NCBI RefSeq assembly: GCF_900155935.1
Contig: NZ_FTLW01000004.1
Coordinates: forward strand, 62,001 to 126,000
Origin: Solilutibacter tolerans
Lineage (GTDB): Bacteria; Pseudomonadota; Gammaproteobacteria; Xanthomonadales; Xanthomonadaceae
Direction: 5' to 3'
Length of the DNA stretch: 64,000 nucleotides
The notes beneath the pieces were generated by a model. It did not search any database. It saw nothing but the letters and a program-made list of their open reading frames with translations, and had not been told where the DNA came from. The position numbers and the translations under genes were made by a program. This document shows positions 54,907 through 64,000 of the stretch, piece by piece; the stretch's first letter is position 1, and every line of letters starts with the position of its first letter.

Positions 54907-56376
54907 ATGCCCAGGCCCTTCGCGCTCTACATCAGCACCGCGTTGCGCGAAGTCGAAAAGCGCGCCATGGGTGTTGCCGGCATCGACGAGGACAGTTTGA
55001 TGCGCCGTGCTGGGCAGGCGGCGTGGCGGCAGCTGTTGCACACGTGGCCGCAGGCACAGCGCATCCTGGTCTTGTGCGGGCCTGGCAATAACGGTGGTGA
55101 TGGTTGGGTGCTGGCCCAACATGCGTTGGATGCCGGTCGCCAAGTCCGGGTCTTGATGCCTGCCGATGAGTTGCCACGCACCCCACTGGCGCAAAAAATG
55201 GCCGATGCCTATCGCAAGGCGGGCGGCGCCGTCGATGTATTCGATGGTGGACTGCCAGATGCCGATGTCATCGTCGATGCGCTGTTCGGGATCGGTTGCC
55301 ATCGCGCGCCGGTAGGGCGCATGGCTTTGTTTGTCGATGCGGTGAATGCCTCGCTGCTCCCTGTTCTCGCGCTGGACGTGCCGAGCGGGGTGGATGCCGA
55401 TACGGGCCACGTGCCCGGCATGGCGATCAACGCGATGCATACGATTCAATTTATCGCTGCGCATGCGGGGCTTGCGACCGGCGCTGCATTGGATCATGTC
55501 GGCTCACTCTCACTGAGCGGACTGGATGTGCCCGATGAATGCTTCGACGGGCTGGATGCGGCCGCCGAAGCGCTTGCGCGACCAGAGTTGACGCCGCGTC
55601 TGCGTGATTCGCACAAAGGGCGGCATGGCCACGTGCTCGCCATCGGCGGCGATCACGGCATGGGTGGCGCGATCATCCTGACCAGCCAAGCGGCATTGCG
55701 CGCCGGGGCAGGGCTCGTCAGTGTCGCGACACGGAGTGAACATGTACCGGTGTTGATGGCGCGGCGGCCCGAGGCGATGGCGCATGCCGTGGAGGATGCA
55801 GCGTCCCTGGATGCATTGCTGCGACGTGCCGATGCACTCGCGCTTGGTCCCGGGTTGGGGCAAGCTGATTGGGGGCGTGTCTTGTTCGATGCCGCGACAT
55901 GCGCCGACAAGCCATCTGTTATCGATGCCGATGCGCTCAACATCCTCGTGGATTCTCCCAGGCCATTGCCTGCGGCCGTGCTTACACCGCACCCTGGAGA
56001 AGCCGCGCGCCTGCTGGGCACCGACAAGAACACCGTGCAGTCAGATCGCTATACGGCGGCGCGCCAATTGGCGGACAAATTTGATTGCGTGGTGGTGCTC
56101 AAAGGCGCGGGATCGTTGATTGCTGCCCCGGGGCGAACCACCAGGGTTTGCATGCTGGGCAATCCCGGCATGGCAGGCGGCGGCATGGGCGATGCGTTGA
56201 CCGGCATCATCGCCACCTTGCTCGCGCAAGGGCATGCTCCCTTCGATGCCGCTTCGATCGGCGTCTGGCTGCATGCAAGGGCAGGCGATCGAGCGGCCGA
56301 ACGAGGGGAAATCGGCATGCTGGCCAGCGACCTGATCGCCGAATTGCCTGCAACCATCGCAGAATGCACGGCATGA
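54907..56376 (+). CDS. nnr: Bifunctional NAD(P)H-hydrate epimerase / dehydratase
   Basis: Repairs hydrated NADH and NADPH; 489 residues with two domains. The N-terminal epimerase (YjeF_N) has LVLCGPGNNGGDGWVLAQHA and ALDVPSGVDADTG. The C-terminal ADP-dependent dehydratase, from about residue 225, has HVLAIGGDHGMGGAII and LTPHPGEAARLLG, and ends with GNPGMAGGGMGDALTGIIA. It starts 22 bp from queG on the other strand. Its stop overlaps tsaE (ATGA), a common pairing. Confidence 0.94.
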   Translation: MPRPFALYISTALREVEKRAMGVAGIDEDSLMRRAGQAAWRQLLHTWPQAQRILVLCGPGNNGGDGWVLAQHALDAGRQVRVLMPADELPRTPLAQKMADAYRKAGGAVDVFDGGLPDADVIVDALFGIGCHRAPVGRMALFVDAVNASLLPVLALDVPSGVDADTGHVPGMAINAMHTIQFIAAHAGLATGAALDHVGSLSLSGLDVPDECFDGLDAAAEALARPELTPRLRDSHKGRHGHVLAIGGDHGMGGAIILTSQAALRAGAGLVSVATRSEHVPVLMARRPEAMAHAVEDAASLDALLRRADALALGPGLGQADWGRVLFDAATCADKPSVIDADALNILVDSPRPLPAAVLTPHPGEAARLLGTDKNTVQSDRYTAARQLADKFDCVVVLKGAGSLIAAPGRTTRVCMLGNPGMAGGGMGDALTGIIATLLAQGHAPFDAASIGVWLHARAGDRAAERGEIGMLASDLIAELPATIAECTA

Positions 56377-56843
56377 TCTTTGAACGCTTCCTTCCCGATC
56401 CTGTCGCCACCGATACATTGGCGGCGGAATTCGCCCGTGCACGTCCAGCTTCCGCCATGGTCCACCTGCATGGGGATCTGGGCGCTGGCAAATCGAGCTT
56501 CGCCCGCGCCTTCCTGCGCGCGCTCGGTGTGACCGGCGCGATTCGCAGCCCGACCTACACCCTGGTCGAGCGCTACCCGTTGCCCGATGGCCGGGAGGCG
56601 CTGCATCTGGACCTGTATCGAATCGGCGACCCGGGCGAACTGGAATTCCTGGGCATCGAGCCTGAACTGACGGCGTTATGGCTGATCGAATGGCCCGAGC
56701 GTGGGACAGGGGCGTTGCCGAGCCCGGATTTGCACATCGCATTGGCCATCGAAGGTGAGGGCAGGCATCTGCAAGCCATCGCGAAAACCCTGGCCGGGGA
56801 GGCCTGGCTAGGTCGTTTGCGGGCTGAAACCTCGGAAAGCTGA
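56373..56843 (+). CDS. tsaE: tRNA t6A ATPase TsaE
   Basis: An ATPase of the TsaB-TsaD-TsaE complex that makes t6A in tRNA; 156 residues. The P-loop is GDLGAGKSSFARAFL. SPTYTLVERY is the switch-like segment, and LDLYRIGDPGELEFLGIE contains the Walker B region. The protein ends in IEWPERG followed by a short tail. ATG 56373 overlaps the nnr stop; ATG 56364 is possible. amiC and mutL follow in the same direction, as in E. coli. Confidence 0.94.
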   Translation: MIFERFLPDPVATDTLAAEFARARPASAMVHLHGDLGAGKSSFARAFLRALGVTGAIRSPTYTLVERYPLPDGREALHLDLYRIGDPGELEFLGIEPELTALWLIEWPERGTGALPSPDLHIALAIEGEGRHLQAIAKTLAGEAWLGRLRAETSES

Positions 56844-56880
56844 GAGGAAGTTAACCGATGTATCGGATTATTAAAGAAAA

Positions 56881-58383
56881 ATGGTTGAATTGATGGGCGC
56901 TGGATGGTTGAATCCGAGCATGCGCACACGGGGACTGCGGTTGGAACAGGCGATGCTGGGGCTGATGCTCCTGCTCGCGCTGTGCTGGAATCTGGCCGAG
57001 GCCCGCGAGGTCAAATCGGTCCAGTTACGCGACACCGCGACCGGCACGCGGGCAGAAATCGCCTTGGATAGTCGTGCCGAATTCCGTGTTATCCCCCTCA
57101 GCAACCCGGACCGCTTGGTGCTGGACGTGCTGGATACGGGGCTATCGCCCAAGGTGCGCGTCCCGGCCAGCAGCGGTATCGTCAAAGCCGTCCGTACCGG
57201 CACGCCCGAGCCTGGCATCACCCGCATCGTCTTCGATCTGGCTGCACCCGTCGCGGTGATCGGACCCAATCTAGAATGGCGAGAGGGGCAGGCCGTCCTC
57301 GTCCTGCAATGGCCGGGGGATGGCAAGCCAGTCGCCACCGAGACCCCAGCTCCGCCCATCGCCCCAAATCCAGCGCCGCCCAAACCTGACCCCGCGCCGC
57401 CATCCAACAGTCCTGCGGACATCCTCGCAGCCAAGTCGACGCCGGATGCCATGCCCACGGTGAAACAAGGCAGCGGCACCGTTGCCACCGGTGTCCCGAC
57501 CCGGGTGGCGACGGGCGAGCCTGTGCGGACAGAGATTGCAAAGCAGCCGGTCGCAGCGCCTCCCGCTCCGGCCGAAGCCAACCCGGTCCAAAGCACGCAA
57601 GACGTGGCGCGCAATGCCAAGCTGCGTCAACTGGTGATCGCCATTGATGCTGGTCATGGCGGGCAGGACACCGGTGCCATCGGCGCCAGCGGTACGCGCG
57701 AGAAGGACATCACCCTGCAAGTCGCCCGCGAACTGGCCAAGCAAGTGAATGCCATGCCGGGGATGAAGGCTTATCTCACTCGTGACGCGGATTTCTTCAT
57801 TCCGCTGGATCAGCGCTACAAGAAGGCGCGTGCGGCGAAGGCCGATGTCTTCGTGTCCATCCACGCCGATGCCTTCACCAATCCGCAGGCGAATGGCTCA
57901 TCGGTATTCGTGCTGTCGCAACGCGGGGCGTCCTCGCAGGCTGCGCGCTGGCTGGCCAATCAGGAAAACGCGGCTGATCTCGTCGGCGGCGTGAAGCTGA
58001 AGGACAAAAGCGACACCTTGGCATCCGTGCTGCTTGACCTCTCGCAGAGCGCCACCCAGCGCGCGTCCGAGGCTATCGCCAAGGATGTGCTTGGCGGCCT
58101 TGCTCGCATCGGCAAGACCCACAAGCGCGACATCGAGCGCGCTAACTTCGTGGTGCTGCGTTCGCCCGATGTGCCTTCCATGCTGGTCGAAACCGCCTTC
58201 ATCAGCAATCCCGATGAAGAACGCCGCCTGAAAGACCCGGCCTACCAGCGCCAACTGGCGCGTGCGGTGCTTGACGGCATCGACCGTTATTTCAGTCGCC
58301 TGCCGCCGCCAGGCACTTGGTATGCGGCCAAGCGCAGCGGCAGCTTGGGCTCATCTGACGGCAGCGCCGACGCCGCACCCTGA
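56881..58383 (+). CDS. amiC: N-acetylmuramoyl-L-alanine amidase (AmiC type)
   Basis: A periplasmic cell-separation amidase of 500 residues. A signal peptide (about residues 20-42) and an AMIN domain (about 45-140; [19 protein letters not shown]) are followed by a long Pro/Ala/Thr linker. The catalytic Amidase_3 domain starts near residue 245: zinc residues lie in [11 protein letters not shown], in REKDITLQ and in SIHADAF, and the glutamate in [12 protein letters not shown]. Several ATG codons lie before the signal peptide (56881 and 56893 among them); the first is used here. It is likely to be activated by an EnvC- or NlpD-type partner. Confidence 0.92.
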   Translation: MVELMGAGWLNPSMRTRGLRLEQAMLGLMLLLALCWNLAEAREVKSVQLRDTATGTRAEIALDSRAEFRVIPLSNPDRLVLDVLDTGLSPKVRVPASSGIVKAVRTGTPEPGITRIVFDLAAPVAVIGPNLEWREGQAVLVLQWPGDGKPVATETPAPPIAPNPAPPKPDPAPPSNSPADILAAKSTPDAMPTVKQGSGTVATGVPTRVATGEPVRTEIAKQPVAAPPAPAEANPVQSTQDVARNAKLRQLVIAIDAGHGGQDTGAIGASGTREKDITLQVARELAKQVNAMPGMKAYLTRDADFFIPLDQRYKKARAAKADVFVSIHADAFTNPQANGSSVFVLSQRGASSQAARWLANQENAADLVGGVKLKDKSDTLASVLLDLSQSATQRASEAIAKDVLGGLARIGKTHKRDIERANFVVLRSPDVPSMLVETAFISNPDEERRLKDPAYQRQLARAVLDGIDRYFSRLPPPGTWYAAKRSGSLGSSDGSADAAP

Positions 58384-58427
58384 AAGAGGCGCGGGTATCA
58401 TCGACAGCCCCCATCCGTGCTGTCGCC

Positions 58428-60248
58428 GTGACCGAAACCCGCATCCGCCTGTTGCCCGAAACTCTCGCCAACCAGATTGCCGCAGGCGAGGTGGTCGAGC
58501 GACCGGCGTCAGTCGTCAAGGAGCTGGTCGAGAACGCGCTGGATGCGGGCGCAGGACGCGTTGACATCGATCTTGAAGAAGGCGGCGCGCGGCTGATTCG
58601 CGTACGTGACGATGGCGGCGGTATCGCGCCAGAAGAGCTCGCACTTGCGGTGCAGCGCCATGCCACCAGCAAGATCGCCACATTGGATGACCTGGAAGCG
58701 GTGGCCACACTTGGCTTTCGCGGTGAGGCGTTGCCGTCGATCGCATCAGTCAGCCGCTTCCGCATCCTCTCCAAGCGCGCCCATGACCCACATGGCCACG
58801 CATTGGAAGTCGAAGGTGGTCGTGTGGACAAACCCGTGCCTGTAGCGCACGGCGAGGGCACCACGGTCGAAGTGCGTGACCTGTTCTTCAATGTACCCGC
58901 GCGCAAAAAATTCATGCGCGCCGAACGCACTGAGCTTGGTCATATCGAAGAATGGCTGCGTTCACTCGCACTGGCGCGCCCTGATGTGGAGCTGCGCCTC
59001 GGCCACAACGGAAAGGCTACGCGTCGTTATCGCGGTGGCCAAGATGCATTGATCGCGGATGATCGCTTGTTGCAGACACTGGGCGAAGAATTCACCCGCA
59101 ACGCTCTGGCCGTCGGTCACGAGGCCGCCGGTCTGGCCCTGCGTGGCTGGATCGCGCAACCGGCGTACAACCGCCCCAGCGCCGACCAGCAATACCTGTA
59201 CGTGAACGGCCGTTCTGTGCGCGATCGCAGCATCGCCCATGCGGTCAAGATGGCGTATGCGGATGTGCTCTTCCATGGACGCCAGCCGGCCTACGTCTTG
59301 TTCCTAGAGCTTGATCCGCGCCGTGTCGATGTCAATGTGCACCCGGCCAAGCACGAGGTGCGTTTCCGCGATGCGCGACTGGTGCATGACTTTGTCTACC
59401 GCACGCTCAAAGATGCGTTGGCCCAAACGCGTGCGGGCGTGACCGCGACGCCCAACATGGGCGGTGGGAATGTCACTCCGATGTCGCATCCCGAAGCCGG
59501 ATCCAGCATGCCATTCGGTCACTATCCGCGTCCGCAAACACCGCTGGGACTGCACGTGGCTGATGCGCCAGCGGCGTATGCATCGCTGTATGGCAATGGC
59601 GGATCTGCCTCATCATCGCCAATGACGTCGTCTGCACCCCAAGCGCGGCCGGAAGATGGCGACATCCCGCCACTCGGTTACGCCATCGCGCAATTGCATG
59701 GCATCCACATCCTGGCAGAGAACGCCGAGGGTCTGGTGGTCGTGGACATGCATGCCGCCCACGAACGCATCAATTACGAAAAGCTGAAAACCGCCTTCGA
59801 TGGCGAAGGCCTGCGCCTGCAGCCGTTGCTGGTGCCCATCCCTGTGGCGGTGTCCTTGCGCGAAGCCGAACTGGTCGAGCGCGAAGGCGATGCCCTGCAG
59901 CAGTTGGGCTTCGAGGTCGTTCGCAGTGGCGAGCAATCCTTGCTGCTGCGTGCCGTGCCGGCCCTGCTTGCACAAGGTGACCCACAGGCCCTGCTGCGCG
60001 ACGTATTGGCCGATCTCGTCGAGCATGGCCATAGCCCGCGCGTGGCCGAAGCGCGCGACGAACTGCTTTCCACCATGGCTTGCCACGGCAGCGTTCGGGC
60101 CAATCGTCGGCTCAGCATTCCGGAGATGAATGCCTTGCTGCGCGAGATGGAAGCTACTGAGCGTTCCGCACAATGCAACCACGGCCGCCCAACTTGGGCG
60201 CGCTTTTCTCTGGCCGAGATCGATCGCTGGTTCCTGCGCGGGCGTTGA
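58428..60248 (+). CDS. mutL: DNA mismatch repair protein MutL
   Basis: A GHKL ATPase that couples MutS to strand incision; 606 residues. N-terminal motifs are [51 protein letters not shown], and [20 protein letters not shown]. The dimerisation domain is C-terminal, after a Met/Pro/Ser-rich linker (about residues 345-400). GTG 58428 is the start. No DQHAxxE endonuclease motif is complete: the equivalent is [12 protein letters not shown], as in E. coli-type or weakly nuclease forms. Confidence 0.95.
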   Translation: MTETRIRLLPETLANQIAAGEVVERPASVVKELVENALDAGAGRVDIDLEEGGARLIRVRDDGGGIAPEELALAVQRHATSKIATLDDLEAVATLGFRGEALPSIASVSRFRILSKRAHDPHGHALEVEGGRVDKPVPVAHGEGTTVEVRDLFFNVPARKKFMRAERTELGHIEEWLRSLALARPDVELRLGHNGKATRRYRGGQDALIADDRLLQTLGEEFTRNALAVGHEAAGLALRGWIAQPAYNRPSADQQYLYVNGRSVRDRSIAHAVKMAYADVLFHGRQPAYVLFLELDPRRVDVNVHPAKHEVRFRDARLVHDFVYRTLKDALAQTRAGVTATPNMGGGNVTPMSHPEAGSSMPFGHYPRPQTPLGLHVADAPAAYASLYGNGGSASSSPMTSSAPQARPEDGDIPPLGYAIAQLHGIHILAENAEGLVVVDMHAAHERINYEKLKTAFDGEGLRLQPLLVPIPVAVSLREAELVEREGDALQQLGFEVVRSGEQSLLLRAVPALLAQGDPQALLRDVLADLVEHGHSPRVAEARDELLSTMACHGSVRANRRLSIPEMNALLREMEATERSAQCNHGRPTWARFSLAEIDRWFLRGR

Positions 60249-60308
60249 TGCGGCGTTCGCGCCAATCTGCCTAAAATGGCGGCGTCACCCATCGATACGG
60301 ATTTTCGA

Positions 60309-61259
60309 ATGTTGAAGACGCTTGCCATTGCTCTCGCTCTGGGGCTTGCCAGCCCCGCACTTGTTGCCAAACAGCCGGCTGCCAACACCGCGCCGGTGCC
60401 GCTGCTATGGAAAGCGTGCGATGCAGACAATTGTCTGTATCTGCTGGGAAGCTTCCATCTGCTGAAATCGACCGACTACCCCCTGTCGAAGGATGTCGAT
60501 GCGGCATTTGCCGATGCCGAGAAACTGGTATTCGAGATTCCGCCGCAGGAAATGGAATCGCCGGAATTGCAGCAGACCATGCTGATGGCCGCGATGCGCC
60601 GTGACGGCAGCCAGCTCAGGAGCGAATTGACCGCGGAGCAAAACGCCAAGCTCGATGCGTGGCTGAAGAAGAACGAAGCGGCATTGGCCAAACAGGGCGT
60701 TGCCCCGGCCATGTTCCAGATGTTCAAGCCTTGGTTCGCAAGCCTGATGGTCACAATGACCGGCATGACTGAGTTAGGCATGCAGCCAGAGCTTGGCCTG
60801 GATCGCCATTTCATGGGCAATGCCAACAAGATCGGGAAGTCGGTCAGTGGGCTGGAAACGGGTGCAGGGCAGATTGAATTGCTTGCCGGCATGACAGCGG
60901 AAGAGCAGCGGCAAATGCTCGAAGAATCGTTGGATTCTGTCAGTGGTGGTGGCATCGAGACCAAAAAGCTTCACGAAGCCTGGCGTCGCGGCGACGTTGA
61001 CGCACTCTTGAACGGCACCATCGTCGAGATGAAAAAAGAATATCCGCGGCTTTACAAAGCGATCAATGTGGATCGCAACGATGCCTGGGTGCCGAAACTC
61101 GAGCAGCGTTTGAAGGCAGCGAACACGGATGACCATCTGGTGGTGGTCGGCGCGATGCACCTGCTTGGCAGCGACGGCGTAGTCGAGAAGCTGCGTGCCA
61201 AGGGCTATAAGGTCGATCGCGTCTGTTCGGCCTGCACCGCCAAGCCCAACAAGAAATAA
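60309..61259 (+). CDS. TraB/GumN-family protein
   Basis: A 316-residue secreted protein with a signal peptide (about residues 1-22, ALGLASPALVAK). Two family GxxH motifs are present: LYLLGSFHLLKSTDYPLS near residue 45 and LVVVGAMHLLGSDGVVEKL near residue 285. The family (YbaP, GumN) is related to the Tiki metalloprotease fold, so a metal-dependent hydrolase role is possible. It ends with a CSAC pair. A TAAAAT box at 60272-60277 lies about 30 bases before ATG 60309. No clear ribosome-binding site is seen. Confidence 0.88.
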   Translation: MLKTLAIALALGLASPALVAKQPAANTAPVPLLWKACDADNCLYLLGSFHLLKSTDYPLSKDVDAAFADAEKLVFEIPPQEMESPELQQTMLMAAMRRDGSQLRSELTAEQNAKLDAWLKKNEAALAKQGVAPAMFQMFKPWFASLMVTMTGMTELGMQPELGLDRHFMGNANKIGKSVSGLETGAGQIELLAGMTAEEQRQMLEESLDSVSGGGIETKKLHEAWRRGDVDALLNGTIVEMKKEYPRLYKAINVDRNDAWVPKLEQRLKAANTDDHLVVVGAMHLLGSDGVVEKLRAKGYKVDRVCSACTAKPNKK

Positions 61260-61261
61260 CT

Positions 61262-61702
61262 TTAGCTGACGGCAGGCTGCATCACGATGCAATCGACCGG
61301 GCAGGGCGGGATGCACAACTCGCAGCCCGTGCACAGCGACGCGATGACCGAGTGCATGAGTTTGGAGGCACCGATGATCGCGTCCACGGGACAGGCTTGG
61401 ATGCACTTCGTGCAGCCGATGCAATCGTCCTCCACAATCAGCGCGGCGATGGCAGGCAGGTGTTCACCACGCGTACGGTCGAAAGGCTTGGGATCGACAT
61501 CCAGCAATTTCGCCAAGGCGCGTGCACCTGCATCACCACCGGGTGGGCAATGGTCGATGTCGGCTTCGCCGCGTGCCAAGGCCTCTGCATAAGGCCGGCA
61601 ACCTTCATAGCCGCATTGGCCGCACTGGGTTTGTGGCAGTAGACGATCGATGCGTTCAACGAGTGAGGCTGCCGTGGCGGATGCCTGCGCGTGCATGCTC
61701 AT
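61262..61702 (-). CDS. rnfB: RnfB-like ferredoxin without membrane anchor
   Basis: A 146-residue iron-sulfur protein. The N-terminal four-iron cluster motif has cysteines 27, 30, 35 and 52 ([10 protein letters not shown]). Two ferredoxin clusters follow with cysteines 94, 97, 100, 104 and 124, 127, 130, 134 ([14 protein letters not shown] and [14 protein letters not shown]). This matches RnfB/RsxB, but the usual N-terminal membrane helix is absent. No other rnf gene lies nearby. It converges with the TraB-like gene two bases away. metG is transcribed just upstream in the same direction. Confidence 0.85.
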   Translation of the reverse strand: MSMHAQASATAASLVERIDRLLPQTQCGQCGYEGCRPYAEALARGEADIDHCPPGGDAGARALAKLLDVDPKPFDRTRGEHLPAIAALIVEDDCIGCTKCIQACPVDAIIGASKLMHSVIASLCTGCELCIPPCPVDCIVMQPAVS

Positions 61703-61726
61703 GCGATCACCACCATGATGTCGTCC

Positions 61727-63775
61727 TCAGCGAACCGGCATGCCGGCTTGTGCACCATCATCGGCATCCAGGAGCGCCAACGCACCGCCGTCGAAACCGG
61801 CTGACAAAATCATCCCTTCACTCACGCCGAAGCGCATCTTGCGCGGGGCCAGGTTGGCGATGAATACCACGCTGCGGCCGATCAGTTGTTCCGGCGCGGC
61901 ATAGCTGGCACGGATGCCGGAAAAGATCTGTCGCTGGCCCAGGTCACCGGCATCCAGCAAGAAGCGCAGCAACTTGTCAGAGCCCTCCACGAGACCGCAT
62001 TCGATTACCTTGCCGATACGAAGATCAAGCTTGGCGAAATCATCAATGCCGATGAATTCAGCCGGTGATTCCTTGGGCGCGGCAACTGCCGCTGCAGGTT
62101 TCGCGGCATCGAGTGTGGGCTTCAGGGTTTCCTTGCTGGCGTCGGTCATGGCGTCGATATGTTTCGGGTCGATTCGGGTGAACAAAGGTTGGTAGGCATT
62201 GATGCGATGGGCGAGCAGCGGCGCATCGCAATCACCCCATGTCGAGAGCGGGGCCGCGGTGAATTCCGCCACGCGCGCCGCAGTTGCGGGCAACACGGGT
62301 GCCAGCGCGAGTGCGAGCACGCGGAACAGATTCAGGCCTTGCGTGCAGACGGCCTGCAATTGGACATCGCTGCCTTCTTGCTTGGCAATTACCCACGGCT
62401 TTTTTTCATCGATGTATTTATTGGCTTCGTCCGCCATCGCCATCGCCAGGCGAAGCACTTGCGCGGCATCGTTCGCGGCATAGGCGCAGCGGATTGCTGC
62501 AAGTTGTTCGATGAAACGCGCGTACATCGCCGGCTCTGGCAGTGCATCGGCCAACATTCCGCCGAAACGTTTGTCTATGAAACCAGCACAACGGCTGGCC
62601 AGGTTGACGAACTTGCCAACGATGTCACTGTTTACGCGGCTGACGAAATCAGCCAGGTTGAGATCGAGATCATCCACACCGCCCGAGGTCTTGGCCGCGA
62701 AGTAATAACGCAAGGCTTCTGGCGCGAGACCTTGGTCAAGGTAGGTGCGCGCCATGACGAAGGTGCCGCGCGACTTGGACATCTTTGCGCCATCAACAGT
62801 CAGATAGCCGTTGACATGCAGTCGTGTCGGTGCGCGCATACCCGCGCCGTGCAGCGTGGACGGCCAGAACAGTCCATGGAAGTTGACGATGTCCTTGCCG
62901 ATGAAGTGATGCATTTCCGCCGAGCTGTCAGGCTTAAGGAAGGCATCGAAGTCGTAGCCCTCTCGCTCGCACAGCGCCTGGAAGCTGGAGAGATAGCCGA
63001 TCGGTGCATCCAGCCAGACGTAGAAATACTTGCCGGGTGCGCCCGGAATCTCGAAACCGAAGTAAGGCGCATCGCGCGAGATGTCCCAGGCGCGCAGGCC
63101 ACCATCGCCATCCAGCCATTCCGCCAATTTCGCCTTCACGCCCGGCACGGCGACATCACCCTGCAACCATTCACGCAGGAAATCTTCGAACTGGCCCAGC
63201 TCGAAAAAGTAATGCTCGGAGTCTCGTAACACGGGCGTTGCGCCGGACACCACCGACTTCGGTTCCTTTAGCTCAGTGGGTGCATAGGTGGCGCCGCAGA
63301 CTTCGCAGTTGTCGCCGTATTGGTCGGGTGACCCGCAATTGGGGCAAATACCTTTGACATAACGGTCGGGCAAGAACATGCCGCGTTCGGGGTCATACAG
63401 TTGCGACACCGTGCGTTGGCCTATGTGGCCGTTCGCCTTGAGCTTGCCGTAGATCGACTCGGTCAGGGCGCGGTTGCGCACGGAGTTGGTCGAATCGTAG
63501 TGATCGAAGGCGACATGGAAGGCAGCGAAATCGGCTTCGTGCCCGGCCTGGATCGTGGCGATGAAGGCTTCGGGTGTCGTGCCTGCCTTTTCCGCGGCCA
63601 GCATGATCGGCGTGCCATGGGTATCGTCGGCGCACACGAAGTGCGTCGTATAGCCCTCCATTCGGCGCGCGCGCACCCAGACATCCGCCTGGATGTAGCC
63701 GACCAGATGGCCGAGGTGCAATGGCCCATTGGCGTAGGGCAGGGCGCAGGTGACGAGGGCTTGGCGTTGTTGCAT
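61727..63775 (-). CDS. metG: Methionyl-tRNA synthetase
   Basis: Class I synthetase, 682 residues, cytoplasmic. The HIGH equivalent is PYANGPLHLGHLVGY, the KMSKS loop is AKMSKSRGTF, and the zinc knuckle is CPNCGSPDQYGDNCEVCGAT. An anticodon-binding helical domain follows. A C-terminal EMAP/Trbp111-type tRNA-binding domain (about residues 575-682, FAKLDLRIGKVIECGLV) aids dimerisation. Its stop is 24 bp from the RnfB-like start. Confidence 0.96.
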   Translation of the reverse strand: MQQRQALVTCALPYANGPLHLGHLVGYIQADVWVRARRMEGYTTHFVCADDTHGTPIMLAAEKAGTTPEAFIATIQAGHEADFAAFHVAFDHYDSTNSVRNRALTESIYGKLKANGHIGQRTVSQLYDPERGMFLPDRYVKGICPNCGSPDQYGDNCEVCGATYAPTELKEPKSVVSGATPVLRDSEHYFFELGQFEDFLREWLQGDVAVPGVKAKLAEWLDGDGGLRAWDISRDAPYFGFEIPGAPGKYFYVWLDAPIGYLSSFQALCEREGYDFDAFLKPDSSAEMHHFIGKDIVNFHGLFWPSTLHGAGMRAPTRLHVNGYLTVDGAKMSKSRGTFVMARTYLDQGLAPEALRYYFAAKTSGGVDDLDLNLADFVSRVNSDIVGKFVNLASRCAGFIDKRFGGMLADALPEPAMYARFIEQLAAIRCAYAANDAAQVLRLAMAMADEANKYIDEKKPWVIAKQEGSDVQLQAVCTQGLNLFRVLALALAPVLPATAARVAEFTAAPLSTWGDCDAPLLAHRINAYQPLFTRIDPKHIDAMTDASKETLKPTLDAAKPAAAVAAPKESPAEFIGIDDFAKLDLRIGKVIECGLVEGSDKLLRFLLDAGDLGQRQIFSGIRASYAAPEQLIGRSVVFIANLAPRKMRFGVSEGMILSAGFDGGALALLDADDGAQAGMPVR

Positions 63776-63834
63776 AGGTGTTTGATCCAGATATGTGTTG
63801 ATTATCGCACGCGTATGCGTATCGACCGCGCTGC

Positions 63835-63840
63835 TAGCAT
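63835..63840 (+). promoter_or_regulatory. -10-like box six bases before the last ATG
   Basis: TAGCAT (63835-63840), six bases, then ATG 63847. It is the same spacing as at era, ispG, nnr and queG. Confidence 0.35.
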
Positions 63841-63846
63841 GGTGGC

Positions 63847-64000
63847 ATGAAGCCGAATTTTGATCCCAGATCGCTCTACCAATCCGCTGTTCATGCGCTC
63901 AATAAAGGGCAGTGGCCACAGGCCTTCGACATGGGCAAGCAGTTGCTTGCCGTTGTGCCGACACATGGGGGCGTCCACTTTGTCATGGGGGTGTCTGCGT
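63847..64000 (+). CDS. TPR-like protein, 3' end outside window
   Basis: The first 51 residues of a gene cut by the right edge. The sequence SLYQSAVHALNKGQWPQAF and the following MGKQLLAVVP look like the paired helices of a tetratricopeptide repeat. In related bacteria such starts occur in TPR-sulfotransferase and TPR-glycosyltransferase proteins, but which it is cannot be told here. It is divergent from metG with 71 bp between them. Confidence 0.6.
   Translation, partial: MKPNFDPRSLYQSAVHALNKGQWPQAFDMGKQLLAVVPTHGGVHFVMGVSA

Noticed and set aside
1-64000. Search for insertion sequences, prophage, CRISPR, toxin-antitoxin pairs or biosynthetic clusters
   Set aside because: No transposase, integrase, Cas, repeat-spacer array or modular synthase was seen. 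The PIN domain at 43444-44844 is part of a PhoH2 protein and has no clear adjacent antitoxin.

Overview
The window is a compact, GC-rich chromosomal segment of a gammaproteobacterium, most likely from the Lysobacteraceae/Xanthomonadaceae (a Lysobacter, Thermomonas, Luteimonas or Pseudoxanthomonas type of organism). This is inferred from gene order: pabB-pabC-mltG-tmk-holB-pilZ; rpoE-rseA-mucD without an rseB gene; lepA-lepB-DUF4845-rnc-era-recO; nagZ-hpt-thioinosine phosphorylase; folK-panB-panC-panD-pgi. Protein sequences also fit that family. I see no insertion sequence, prophage, integrase, CRISPR array or foreign-looking block. No stretch longer than about 300 bases lacks a gene; the longest gaps are fadB/rpoE (about 150 bp) and mucD/lepA (about 125 bp).

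Layout. 1-5950 (+): folate branch (pabB, cut by the left edge; pabC), peptidoglycan chain termination (mltG), tmk and holB joined by 4-nt stop/start overlaps, then an unrecognised membrane protein with a possible sigma-E promoter, and pilZ. 6024-8093 (-): FadB-type beta-oxidation protein. 8247-16922 (+): the sigma-E envelope-stress operon with a near-consensus autoregulatory promoter, then the lepA-lepB-DUF4845-rnc-era-recO block. 16935-17624 (-): an unusual receiver-Hpt protein. 17659-20708 (+): a YdbH-type AsmA-like protein, a lipoprotein that looks like a YnbE-YdbL fusion, and a small secreted protein. 20774-25819 (+): rlmD, a CYTH protein, a FrnE-like DsbA protein, nagZ, hpt and a 6-oxopurine thionucleoside phosphorylase.

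25841-33900 (-): an MsbA-like ABC exporter; a von Willebrand A lipoprotein / ECF sigma / anti-sigma operon; an aldehyde dehydrogenase; xseA. 34095-36057 (+): ispG and a PAP2 phosphatase. 36039-41221 (-): a small NTF2-like secreted protein, then ALDH7-pyrD-murB-EamA. tRNA-Arg(CCT) follows, then (-) phoH-like, GNAT, yoaK-like and thiD, and gcvR-bcp. 46139-47610 (+): dapA and a short BamC-like lipoprotein. 47694-48154 (-): fdxA and tRNA-Glu(CTC). 48226-53791 (+): pcnB, folK, panB, panC, panD, pgi. 53820-54884 (-): queG. 54907-61259 (+): nnr-tsaE-amiC-mutL and a TraB/GumN protein. 61262-63775 (-): a soluble RnfB-like ferredoxin and metG. A TPR-like gene runs off the right edge.

Functionally this is mostly core metabolism: folate, pantothenate, pyrimidine, isoprenoid and lysine/peptidoglycan precursors, plus RNA and DNA maintenance and envelope homeostasis. 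The most unusual items are regulatory or architectural: a 22-bp divergent promoter with overlapping -10 boxes that would make both queG and nnr leaderless; other start codons placed exactly six bases after a -10-like box; the YnbE-YdbL fusion; the VWA/ECF/anti-sigma operon; and a repeated GGATGTYGCATC motif.
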